From NCBI GenBank assembly GCA_964594905.1, contig CAZQOI010000039.1, positions 1 to 27,490 of the forward strand: a stretch of 27,490 nucleotides of DNA, read 5' to 3'. A program made the translations under genes and the position numbers. Under the pieces are notes generated by a model. That model did not search any database. It was not told the DNA's origin and saw only the letters and a list, made by a program, of their open reading frames with translations. Below are positions 1 to 7,464 of the stretch, in pieces. The stretch is from Granulosicoccus sp964594905 (GTDB lineage: Bacteria; Pseudomonadota; Gammaproteobacteria; Granulosicoccales; Granulosicoccaceae). Every line of letters starts with the position of its first letter. The stretch's first letter is position 1.

Positions 1-1034
1 CGTTCCTTGGCCAGTACGTCAATGCCAGCGGCAGGTTGGGTTAGTTCATCGAATTCCAGCCGCAAGTTCTCTTCAAGCGTGCTCAATGACGACAATTCAC
101 ATTGGTGTTTCTTTGCCAATCGATGCAGTTTACCGAGTTTGTCTTCGAGCCATTGCAAGCGGCTTCCATCTTGATCCAGGGCGCTTAATGAAGTGCGAAC
201 AAGACTACTGGCTTCGTTAATCTGGATAGCAGCCGACTCGGCAAGATCGAGCGCTTCGCGCAGCTTGTCATCGAGTGATACAAGTTCGGTTAATGGCTTG
301 ATGGAACTCGTTATTGAAGGCTCAGCCGATTCATCAAGCAGTTGGATAACGTTGCCACCTAAACTTGCTATATGACTGGCATTGGCAAGCCAGCGGTGTT
401 CTGACTCAAGTGACTCGACAGACGTCGCTCCAATGTCCAGTTCGTCAAATTCCTGCAAGTGAAACTGTAATAAGTCGATGCGCTGTGCGCGTACCGCTTG
501 ATCATCACTGTGTTGCTGGTAGTTTTTGTCGGCCTCTTGCCATGCAATAAAAGCGGTATTCACGCGTTCCAGTTGGCGCGTGCCTGCATAGCGGTCGAGT
601 AACCTTCGTTGTTCGCTGCTTTGGGCCAAGCTTTGATGTGCATGCTGGCCGTGAATGCCCACCAGTTTTTCCCCTAAGGTTTTTATCATCTGCACTGACA
701 CTGGAGTGCCATTGATGGTGGCGCGCGATTTTCCGTTTTGATTGATGGTGCGACGAACCAAACATTCTGTGTCGTCATCAAGTTCTTCGTTGATAAGCCA
801 CTGTTGGACATCGTCGAGTTGGTCGATCTGGAAAGAGGCGCTTATATCAGCGCGCGATTCACCTTCTCGAATAGAGTCGGCGCTGGCTCTCGCACCAAGC
901 ACCAGACCTAACGCATCTAGCAGTATGGATTTACCAGCACCTGTCTCACCCGTCAGTGCCGTCATGCCGGGGCTGAGTTCTATCTCGCTGTTATCGATTA
1001 TTGCAAAGTTGCGAATATGCAGGTGGTTCAGCAT
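1..1034 (-). CDS. recN: DNA repair ATPase RecN (3' part outside window)
   Basis: RecN is an SMC-like cytoplasmic ATPase that acts in recombinational repair of double-strand breaks. The reading frame opens at the ATG complementary to 1032-1034 and stays open for 344 codons to the window edge, so only the N-terminal half or so of a protein usually near 550 residues is present. The first residues (MLNHLHIRNFAIID) and the Walker A motif TGETGAGKS at residues 28-36 are diagnostic, followed by the LDALGLVLGARA helix. The rest is Leu/Glu/Gln-rich, fitting the coiled-coil arm. The start lies 21 bp behind the nadK stop, so mutS, nadK and recN look like one transcription unit. No CTG-N10-CAG LexA site is visible just upstream, unlike E. 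coli recN, which is SOS-controlled. Confidence 0.95.
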   Translation of the reverse strand, partial: MLNHLHIRNFAIIDNSEIELSPGMTALTGETGAGKSILLDALGLVLGARASADSIREGESRADISASFQIDQLDDVQQWLINEELDDDTECLVRRTINQNGKSRATINGTPVSVQMIKTLGEKLVGIHGQHAHQSLAQSSEQRRLLDRYAGTRQLERVNTAFIAWQEADKNYQQHSDDQAVRAQRIDLLQFHLQEFDELDIGATSVESLESEHRWLANASHIASLGGNVIQLLDESAEPSITSSIKPLTELVSLDDKLREALDLAESAAIQINEASSLVRTSLSALDQDGSRLQWLEDKLGKLHRLAKKHQCELSSLSTLEENLRLEFDELTQPAAGIDVLAKE

Positions 1035-1055
1035 AGGTGTGTTGTATAGCCGAGG

Positions 1056-1916
1056 CTAACCCCAGTTGAGCTTTTCCCGCAGTATACGGTGATAGTCATA
1101 GGTTTCCGGGTGCAGTAAACGAACACGTTGATGCTTGCGTTTGACTTCAATCATATCGCCCAGCATGGCGTCCATATACACTTGCCCATCACAAACCACT
1201 TGTGCCTTGCGAATTTCATCATCCCAAAGATGAATGCGAATCGAACTTGAAGCATCGACCATCAAGGGACGGCTGGTTAGCGTATGTGCACAGATCGGTT
1301 GCACAACCAATGCATCGATACTAGGGCCGACTATTGGGCCGCCATTTGATAACGAGTAGGCAGTACTGCCTGAGGGCGTTGCGACGATGATGCCGTCTGC
1401 GCGTTGGTGCGTCACCAGAACGTCATCGATAATGACGTCGAAATCCATGATTTGCAGCAGATCGCGAACACGGATAACACAGTCGTTGAATGCATAGGAT
1501 TCACCGATGGTTTGCCCTTCGCGCAAGATGCGTGTTGTCAGCAGGGAGCGACGTTCCTCGAGATACTGCCCATCAAGGATCAGTGATAACTCGTTGAGCC
1601 CCGCATCGGGTGGGACATCTACAAGAAAGCCCAGCCTGCCACGATTAACGCCGACAATGGGTACGTCGTGATCGACCAGCGACCGTGCAGCACTCAAAAG
1701 TGTGCCATCACCGCCAATAACAATCGCGACATCACAGCTGTTTGCCAGCTCAGAGGTCGCGACGGTTTTGTGGCTATCGATCAAGCCTCGTGTGCTGTTA
1801 TCAAGCACGGGCTCTATACCGTGTGCCGCTAGGCACGCGATCACATCATTGAGCGTCGTGGCTACGCTTTCGTCGTTGAACTTGACGATCAAGCCCGCTC
1901 GGGAAAAATTGCTCAT
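1056..1916 (-). CDS. nadK: NAD kinase
   Basis: This 286-residue protein is an ATP-dependent NAD kinase, which makes NADP+ from NAD+ in the cytoplasm. The signature GGDGT is at residues 68-72, preceded by a hydrophobic strand (VAIVI). The conserved NRGRLGFL segment follows, then DGIIVATPSGSTAYSLSNGGPIV, which forms the NAD-binding core of the family. Length fits the usual 290-300 residues. It lies between mutS (32 bp upstream) and recN (21 bp downstream) on the same strand. nadK next to recN is a common arrangement in Gammaproteobacteria. The ATG at 1916 gives an N-terminus that begins directly before the first Rossmann-like strand, so I accept it. Confidence 0.97.
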   Translation of the reverse strand: MSNFSRAGLIVKFNDESVATTLNDVIACLAAHGIEPVLDNSTRGLIDSHKTVATSELANSCDVAIVIGGDGTLLSAARSLVDHDVPIVGVNRGRLGFLVDVPPDAGLNELSLILDGQYLEERRSLLTTRILREGQTIGESYAFNDCVIRVRDLLQIMDFDVIIDDVLVTHQRADGIIVATPSGSTAYSLSNGGPIVGPSIDALVVQPICAHTLTSRPLMVDASSSIRIHLWDDEIRKAQVVCDGQVYMDAMLGDMIEVKRKHQRVRLLHPETYDYHRILREKLNWG

Positions 1917-1940
1917 AGGGTTAAAATATCATGCCGCCGC

Positions 1941-1964
1941 AAAGGCTGTCAGGACGCAGCCTTT
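1941..1964. other. 8-bp inverted repeat over the mutS stop codon
   Basis: AAAGGCTG (1941-1948) and CAGCCTTT (1957-1964) form a perfect 8-bp stem with an 8-base loop. It spans the mutS stop codon. A run of five T follows only in the plus direction, where no gene ends. In the mutS direction just three T follow, so it is not a convincing terminator for mutS. It could slow or attenuate readthrough from mutS into nadK. Confidence 0.35.
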
Positions 1965-4755
1965 TTGGGACTGTTAAACCGTCTAGTGGTCTGGCTTTTC
2001 GCCATGTCGGCCAGTGCGTAAAGATGCTCCAACGCTTTACGAGGCGTCGTTGCATCCAGTTCTATCTCTTCAAGGTATTGTTGCAATGCGTCGCTGCTGC
2101 TGAACAGGTCAAGTTGTGGTTTTGCTGGTTCACTTCGCATTATCGCCGCTGATGGCTGCATTGAGGCAACGGGCGCATTTGCGTCGATCTGCTCATTATT
2201 GTGACTGGGTTTCAGGGATTCAAGTGCGGCCAGACGCTCTTTGGCATAAACCATCGCTTTCTCTGGAAGACCCGCGAGCTCAGCAACTTGCAAGCCATAG
2301 CTACGGTTGGTTGCGCCGGATTTTATGCGATGCATAAACACGATACTGCCATTGTGTTCGACTGCGTCAAGGTGCACGTTTTCCACACCTTCAAACTGAT
2401 CTGCCATTTCGGTCAGTTCGAAGTAGTGAGTAGCGAACAAGCACAAACAACGGTTATGTTTTGACAAGTGTTCGGCACATGCCCACGCAAGACTAAGCCC
2501 GTCATAGGTGCTGGTACCGCGACCCACTTCATCCATCAAAACCAGGCTTTGTTCTGTTGCGTGGCGCAGGATATGAGCAGATTCGGTCATCTCAACCATA
2601 AACGTTGATTGGCCTCGAGCCAGATCATCCGCTGCACCTATGCGCGTGAAGATGCGATCGACGGGGCCAATGGTTGCGCTTGTCGCGGGCACGTGTGAAC
2701 CGGTGTGGGCGAGTAAAGCGATCAGTGCGTTCTGACGCATAAAGGTGGATTTACCACCCATATTCGGACCGGTGATCATCAGCATACGGCGCTGTTGGTC
2801 GAGTGCAAGTGGGTTCGCGACAAAGGGATCGTCAATTATTGATTCGATAACAGGATGGCGACCTTCCTCGATATGAATTCCTGGCTTGTCTGTTAGCTCT
2901 GGTTGACACCAGTCGCCGCGTGCGGCAATCACTGCAAAACTGGTAAACACATCAAGATCAGCAAGCGCGTGCGCGATACGCCTCAAGGCTGCCAGTTCGG
3001 GTTCGATGATTTTCAGTAAAGCTACATACAATTCCTTTTCTCGAGCAAGTGATTTTTCGCGTGCACCCAATACTTTGTCTTCGTGTTCCTTTAGTTCGGG
3101 AGTGATGTAACGTTCGCTACTTTTCAGCGTCTGTCGTCGTATGAAGTGTGCAGGAGGCGTTTGTTGGCGCGATGTTTCGATATAAAAACCATGCACGCGG
3201 TTATAACCGACTTTCAATGAGCTGATACCCGATGCTTCACGCTCACGTTGTTCCAGCGCCTTGAGAAAATCATCCGCGTTGGTGCTTAGCGATTGCAGTT
3301 CATCAAGTGTTTCATCGTAGCTTTTTGCGATAACACCGCCATCACGCAGCAGCACCGGTGGGTTGTCGACGATGGCGCGTTCGAGTAAATCCGGTGTGTC
3401 CAGTGTCACGTCAAACGCATTGATAAATGCTGGTAGTGAACTGCCTTCTATATTTTCAGCTTTTTTAAGTGTTGATACGATTTCTGGCAGTGTTTGCAAG
3501 CTGGCTTTGAGACGTTCAAGTTCTCGCGGTTGCACACTACCGAGTTGGGTGCGTGTCAGAATGCGTTCGAGATCGTAGACATTTTTCAGGCTTTGCTGAA
3601 TGTCTTCATGAAGGTTATCGCGCAGTATTGCCTTGATAGACTTCTGACGTTCGCGAATGGTTGCAGTACGTCTTAGTGGCTGGGTTAGCCAGCGTTTCAA
3701 TCTGCGTCCACCCATTGCGGTAGTGGTTCGATTGATAACGTTGAACAAGGTATGTTCATGCTGACCGTTTGCGCTTTCGATCAATTCCAGGTGACGACGT
3801 GTTCCAGGATCAAGCACGATGGTGTCATCCGGGAGTTCCATGCGTAATGACGAAACCTGGCTCATGTTGTTGACTTGCGTTTCACGGGCATAGCCCAGTG
3901 CAACGGCTGCAGCCGCACAAGCTAGTGGATGCTCTTCAACACCAAATGCTTCCAAGTTCTGAACGCGAAAATGCTCATGCAACAATGTGCGGGCGGCAGT
4001 CTCTTCAAACAACCAGGGCGCGCGCGTTTGCACAGTGAGAGTGTCAAGTTCTTTAACCAGTGAGCTGCCTTCTGCAAGCAATAACTCGGCTGGGGCCAAT
4101 CGCGCGATTTCCGACAGCAGTTCAGCCCGTGAGTTGAGTTGCATTGCCGCGAAATCACCNNNNNNNNNNNNNNNNNNNNNNNNNNNNNNNNNNNNNNNNN
4201 NNNNNNNNNNNNNNNNNNNNNNNNNNNNNNNNNNNNNNNNNNNNNNNNNNNNNNNNNNNCGATTTCCGACAGCAGTTCAGCCCGTGAGTTGAGTTGCATT
4301 GCCGCGAAATCACCACCAGCGACATCCAGCCAGGCAAGCCCATACAGACCTTCCCGGTCACTAACGGCCACGAGTAAGGCGGTGTCGTTAGCCGATAGCA
4401 GATTCTCTTCGGTCAGCGTGCCGGGGGTGACGACTCTGACCACCTCGCGGGTGACTGGTCCTTTGTTTGATGGCGTACCGGTCTGTTCGCAGATCGCCAC
4501 CGACAAGCCTTTTCTAACCAACCTGCCTAAATAGTTATCGGCAGCGTGATACGGGATACCCGCCATGGGGATCGGATCACCAGCGCTTTTCCCGCGGGCG
4601 GTTAGCGTAATATCCAGAATCTCCGCGGCACGCTTGGCATCATCGTAAAAGAGCTCGTAGAAGTCTCCCATGCGATAAAAAAGCAAGGTGTCGGGGTGGT
4701 TTGCCTTGATGCCCAGATACTGTTGCATCATAGGCGTATGCGTGTGAGCTGCCAT
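1949..4755 (-). CDS. mutS: DNA mismatch repair protein MutS (interrupted by an assembly gap)
   Basis: MutS recognises mismatches and starts methyl-directed repair with MutL. The N-terminal reader motif is present (MGDFYELF, with the mismatch-contacting Phe at residue 32 and Glu at 34). The ATPase has Walker A GPNMGGKST near residues 611-619 and the Walker B region VLMDEVGRGTSTYDGLS. The C-terminal tail carries the TPRKALEHLY tetramer motif. The gene is broken in this assembly by 100 N at 4160-4259. The 55 bases on either side of the gap are identical. Removing the N run and one copy (155 bases) leaves 2652 bases, exactly 884 codons, so the true product is an intact 883-residue protein, normal for the family. 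The start MAAHTHTPMMQQYL aligns with the E. coli N-terminus and lies 30 bp from the divergent pncC start. Confidence 0.96.
4105..4159. repeat. 55-bp direct repeat, copy 1 (assembly overlap)
   Basis: These 55 bases abut the left edge of the N run and are identical to 4260-4314 on its right edge. The pattern is that of two contigs sharing a k-mer overlap that were scaffolded with filler N instead of being merged. It is not a biological repeat: both copies encode the same MutS residues (around AMQLNSRAELLSEI). Confidence 0.93.
4160..4259. other. Assembly gap of exactly 100 N
   Basis: A run of 100 undetermined bases inside mutS. The round length marks it as scaffold filler, not a measured distance. 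Frame arithmetic in mutS indicates that no sequence is missing and the flanking ends overlap by 55 bp. Confidence 0.97.
4260..4314. repeat. 55-bp direct repeat, copy 2 (assembly overlap)
   Basis: Exact copy of 4105-4159, abutting the right edge of the N run. Collapsing it with copy 1 restores the mutS frame. Confidence 0.93.
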
Positions 4756-4785
4756 GGCCGCCTAGTTTACGCAAGTCCGAATTCG

Positions 4786-5301
4786 ATGACCTTAATGAAA
4801 ATGCTGGAATCGCAAATACACGAACTTTCTCGGCAGCTCGGGCAGCTGCTGCACAAGCACGATCTCCGTGTGAGTACTGCAGAATCTTGCACTGGTGGTC
4901 TGATTGCCGGTGCCATCACGGAGATCGCTGGTAGCTCTGGCTGGTTCGAGCAGGGTTGGGTTACCTACAGTAATGAAGCGAAACATCAAGCCTTGGCTGT
5001 AACTACCGATGTATTGGAACAAATGGGTGCCGTTAGTGAGGACACGGTGCTGGAGATGGCCAGTGGTGCTCTGGCTCGTAGTGGAGCTGAAATTGCTATA
5101 GCGGTCAGTGGCATAGCAGGCCCAGATGGGGGTAGCGCAGAAAAACCTGTCGGAACAGTCTGGATCGGCTGGGCTTTGCAAGACGGGCACAGCTCAGCTG
5201 AGCTTTTCCACTATGACGGCGATCGGCGTACGGTCCGTCTGTCTGCAGTTGCCGATGCGCTACGGGGTACTATAAATAGGGTAAATCAAACTTACAGGTG
5301 A
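4786..5301 (+). CDS. pncC: Nicotinamide-nucleotide amidase, CinA C-terminal type
   Basis: This 171-residue protein consists only of the CinA C-terminal amidase domain, which deamidates NMN to nicotinate mononucleotide in pyridine nucleotide recycling. Motifs seen are STAESCTGGLIAGAIT, with the conserved ESCTGG near residue 30, and AVSGIAGPDGGSAEKPVGTVW. It is the stand-alone (YgaD/PncC) form without the N-terminal CinA domain. I chose the ATG at 4786. In-frame ATGs at 4795 and 4801 are also possible, and none has a clear Shine-Dalgarno. It is divergent from mutS, with 30 bp between starts, and sits upstream of recA as in many gammaproteobacteria. Its 3' end carries the ribosome-binding site of the next gene. 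Confidence 0.93.
   Translation: MTLMKMLESQIHELSRQLGQLLHKHDLRVSTAESCTGGLIAGAITEIAGSSGWFEQGWVTYSNEAKHQALAVTTDVLEQMGAVSEDTVLEMASGALARSGAEIAIAVSGIAGPDGGSAEKPVGTVWIGWALQDGHSSAELFHYDGDRRTVRLSAVADALRGTINRVNQTYR
5296..5301 (+). promoter_or_regulatory. Shine-Dalgarno AGGTGA over the pncC stop codon
   Basis: AGGTGA matches the 16S anti-Shine-Dalgarno and ends 5 bases before the ATG at 5307. Its last three bases are the pncC stop TGA. This favours the ATG at 5307 over an in-frame GTG at 5298 for the next gene and implies translational coupling to pncC. Confidence 0.7.
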
Positions 5302-5306
5302 AACAC

Positions 5307-5615
5307 ATGCGTCGAGCTCTAGCCAATCTGTCCGTGCTGTTTGTTCTTTCCGTGTTGTCGTTTTTTGCTGTCGCGCAGCAATCGATGACGGTCGATGAGC
5401 TTCAGCAATATATCAACGAGCAAAAAGAAGCGCTCGCGCAGGTTGAAGCAAATCGCGCCGAAACGGCGAAAAAAGCTGCCGAGGTGAAGGCCGCGCTGAT
5501 GGAACAGGAAGCCCGTCGTGCCGAAGTAGAAGCTGAGTTCAAGGCCTTGTGCGAGGAACAGGACAAAATCAAGCCCGGCAGCATGGATGACTGTTTGGCC
5601 GAATTGAATCAGTAG
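5307..5615 (+). CDS. Small exported coiled-coil protein of unknown function
   Basis: I do not recognise a family. The 102-residue product starts with a typical Sec signal peptide: a short basic start (MRRALAN), a hydrophobic stretch (LSVLFVLSVLSFFAV) and a likely cleavage site AVA-QQ near residue 23. The mature part of about 80 residues is dominated by Glu, Ala, Lys and Gln with heptad-like spacing (residues about 30-80), so it should form one long helix or coiled coil. Two Cys near the C-terminus (in KALCEEQ and DDCLAEL) could form a disulfide. The start is set by the AGGTGA site over the pncC stop. It is probably co-transcribed with pncC and ends 183 bp before recA. A periplasmic location is inferred. 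Confidence 0.78.
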   Translation: MRRALANLSVLFVLSVLSFFAVAQQSMTVDELQQYINEQKEALAQVEANRAETAKKAAEVKAALMEQEARRAEVEAEFKALCEEQDKIKPGSMDDCLAELNQ

Positions 5616-5661
5616 TCCTCCGCGTCAGGATTTTAATCTGATTTAAGCCAGAATCATTTTG

Positions 5662-5677
5662 CTGAAAATATTTACAG
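5662..5677. promoter_or_regulatory. LexA box (SOS operator) of recA
   Basis: CTGAAAATATTTACAG fits the gammaproteobacterial LexA consensus CTG-N10-CAG with an AT-rich core. It lies 121 bp ahead of the recA start. As in the E. coli recA promoter, the box begins inside a -35-like TTGCTG (5659-5664) and ends just before a weak -10-like TTTAAC (5681-5686), so LexA binding would block RNA polymerase. The operator is clear; the promoter elements are weaker. Confidence 0.88.
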
Positions 5678-5788
5678 TCTTTTAACAGTGTTAGGCGCTC
5701 ACAACCCCGAATAGTGTGAAATAATCCTCCTCACTGCAATTGCGATGGAAACGCGATTGTCAGCCCTGTAACGACCAAACATCATGAC

Positions 5789-5793
5789 GGAGG
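5789..5793 (+). promoter_or_regulatory. Shine-Dalgarno GGAGG that fixes the recA start
   Basis: A perfect GGAGG lies 5 bases ahead of the GTG at 5799. It falls inside the frame that would open at the ATG at 5784, which argues that the GTG is the true start. Confidence 0.85.
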
Positions 5794-5798
5794 ATTTC

Positions 5799-6845
5799 GT
5801 GGACGATAATCGAAAGAAGGCGCTAACCGCTGCACTTGGCCAGATCGAAAAGCAGTTTGGCAAAGGTGCCATCATGCGTATGGGTGACTCAACTGTCCCG
5901 CGCGATATTGACGTCATTTCAACGGGCTCACTGGGTTTGGATCTCGCACTCGGCATCGGTGGCTTGCCACGGGGTCGCGTGTGTGAAATCTATGGCCCGG
6001 AATCCTCTGGTAAAACCACCATGACGCTGCAAGTCATTGCCGAATGCCAGAAATCAGGTGGCACAGCAGCGTTTGTTGATGCAGAGCATGCGCTCGATCC
6101 AGTCTACGCGCGCAAGCTTGGCGTCGATGTTGATGACCTGCTTATCTCTCAGCCAGACACTGGCGATCAGGCGCTGGAAATAGTTGACATGCTGGTGCGC
6201 TCCAGTGCTGTTGACATTATTGTTGTGGATTCGGTTGCGGCGTTGACGCCAAAAGCGGAAATCGAAGGCGATATGGGTGATTCCCATGTTGGTCTGCAAG
6301 CCCGTCTGATGTCACAGGCATTGCGTAAGCTTACCGGTAACATCAAACGCACCAATACGCTTGTTATCTTCATCAACCAGATTCGCATGAAGATCGGTGT
6401 AATGTTCGGTAGCCCGGAAACAACAACGGGTGGTAACGCTTTGAAATTCTATTCATCAGTTCGCCTGGATATTCGGCGTATTGGTGCCATCAAACGTCAA
6501 GACGAAATCATCGGTAATGAAACACGGGTGAAGGTTGTCAAGAACAAGATGGCTCCGCCATTCAGGAAAACCGAATTCGAGATTCTCTATGGTGAGGGCA
6601 CTTCTCGAGAAGGTGAGTTAATTGATCTGGGTGTCGCGCACGGCCTGATTGACAAGGCAGGAGCCTGGTACAGCTATAACGGTGACCGTATTGGGCAGGG
6701 CAAGGAGAATGTTCGCACCTATCTCAAGGAACATCCGGAAACCGCGAACGAGATAGACGACAAGCTGCGAGCCATGTTGCTGACGCCTGGCGTTGAAGAA
6801 GAAGCTGACGAAGCAGAGGAACAGGAAGCTGAAGCCCCCGCGTGA
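5799..6845 (+). CDS. recA: Recombinase RecA
   Basis: RecA forms filaments on single-stranded DNA, catalyses strand exchange and triggers LexA self-cleavage. From the GTG at 5799 the product is 348 residues. That start sits behind a perfect GGAGG and yields MDDNRKKALTAALGQIEKQF, the usual RecA N-terminus, and Walker A GPESSGKT then falls at residues 66-73 as in E. coli. The ATG at 5784 would add five residues and lacks an RBS. Further family motifs are FVDAEHALDP, VVDSVAAL, the L2-region segment GSPETTTGGNALKFY, and an acidic C-terminal tail (EEEADEAEEQEAEAPA) that tunes activity. A LexA box lies upstream. The stop TGA overlaps the recX GTG by 4 bp. Confidence 0.98.
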   Translation: MDDNRKKALTAALGQIEKQFGKGAIMRMGDSTVPRDIDVISTGSLGLDLALGIGGLPRGRVCEIYGPESSGKTTMTLQVIAECQKSGGTAAFVDAEHALDPVYARKLGVDVDDLLISQPDTGDQALEIVDMLVRSSAVDIIVVDSVAALTPKAEIEGDMGDSHVGLQARLMSQALRKLTGNIKRTNTLVIFINQIRMKIGVMFGSPETTTGGNALKFYSSVRLDIRRIGAIKRQDEIIGNETRVKVVKNKMAPPFRKTEFEILYGEGTSREGELIDLGVAHGLIDKAGAWYSYNGDRIGQGKENVRTYLKEHPETANEIDDKLRAMLLTPGVEEEADEAEEQEAEAPA

Positions 6846-7351
6846 CGCTGACACCTGAGGAGCTACGCCGCCAGGCCTACCATGCGGCGGTGCGGCTGCT
6901 CTCACGCCGAGACCATTCGAGCGCTGAGCTTAAGAAAAAGCTTGGCGCTCGGGAATACCGCGGTATTCGATTCGAAGAATCATCAATTGATGAAGCTATC
7001 GAGCGTCTTACTGCTGAAGGCTTTGTCGATGACGCTCGGGTGGCGGCTTATATGGCCCAGCAACGTTTTGCGTCAGGTTATGGACCCCGTGCCATCAGGG
7101 CAAAACTGATGCAACGTGGATTCAGCAATAACAATATCAACGACGCACTTGAAACACTGGCACTTGAAGTAGGCCCTGACTGGGTTTCGCATGCCGAATC
7201 AGTCTTGACCAAGCGTTTTTCGGCTGAGGATATCGATTGTTGCGATGCGAAAACCGAAGGCCGTATCGCTCGATTTCTGCAGTCACGTGGATTTTCGACC
7301 AGTGATGCCTTGCGAGCCTTGCAATCAGCACGCAGTAATTCGGTTAGCTGA
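6842..7351 (+). CDS. recX: RecA regulatory protein RecX
   Basis: RecX binds RecA filaments and limits their growth. The 169-residue length is close to the E. coli protein (166). The sequence shows the three-helix repeat pattern of the family: RRQAYHAAVRLLSRRDHSSAEL, then DEAIERLTAEGFVDDARVA, then GPRAIRAKLMQRGFSNNNI. It starts with GTG in the GTGA overlap with the recA stop, so it is translationally coupled to recA and under the same SOS control. There is no independent promoter. A 113-bp spacer to alaS follows, in which I see no convincing terminator. Confidence 0.95.
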   Translation: MTLTPEELRRQAYHAAVRLLSRRDHSSAELKKKLGAREYRGIRFEESSIDEAIERLTAEGFVDDARVAAYMAQQRFASGYGPRAIRAKLMQRGFSNNNINDALETLALEVGPDWVSHAESVLTKRFSAEDIDCCDAKTEGRIARFLQSRGFSTSDALRALQSARSNSVS

Positions 7352-7464
7352 GTCACGTTAAAGTAAGCAAAGACACCGTCTTCCTCGTGATCAGGTAGCG
7401 GTACAGGTAGTAGTGCGGCTACACTATCGCGTCGAATCCACATCGCTTGCGAATCTTTAGCAAC

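Noticed and set aside
193..1059. Several frames of 60-105 residues opposite recN
   Set aside because: They are shadows of recN, which has clear RecN motifs through to the window edge.
1035..1200. LexA box for recN
   Set aside because: No CTG-N10-CAG was found near the recN start; recN seems to depend on the mutS-nadK transcript or a promoter I cannot see.
1949..4755. mutS as a frameshifted pseudogene or two separate genes
   Set aside because: The break is explained by 100 filler N and a 55-bp duplicated contig end. Without these the frame is intact.
5784..5798. ATG at 5784 as the recA start
   Set aside because: The perfect GGAGG lies downstream of it, and the GTG at 5799 gives the family N-terminus.
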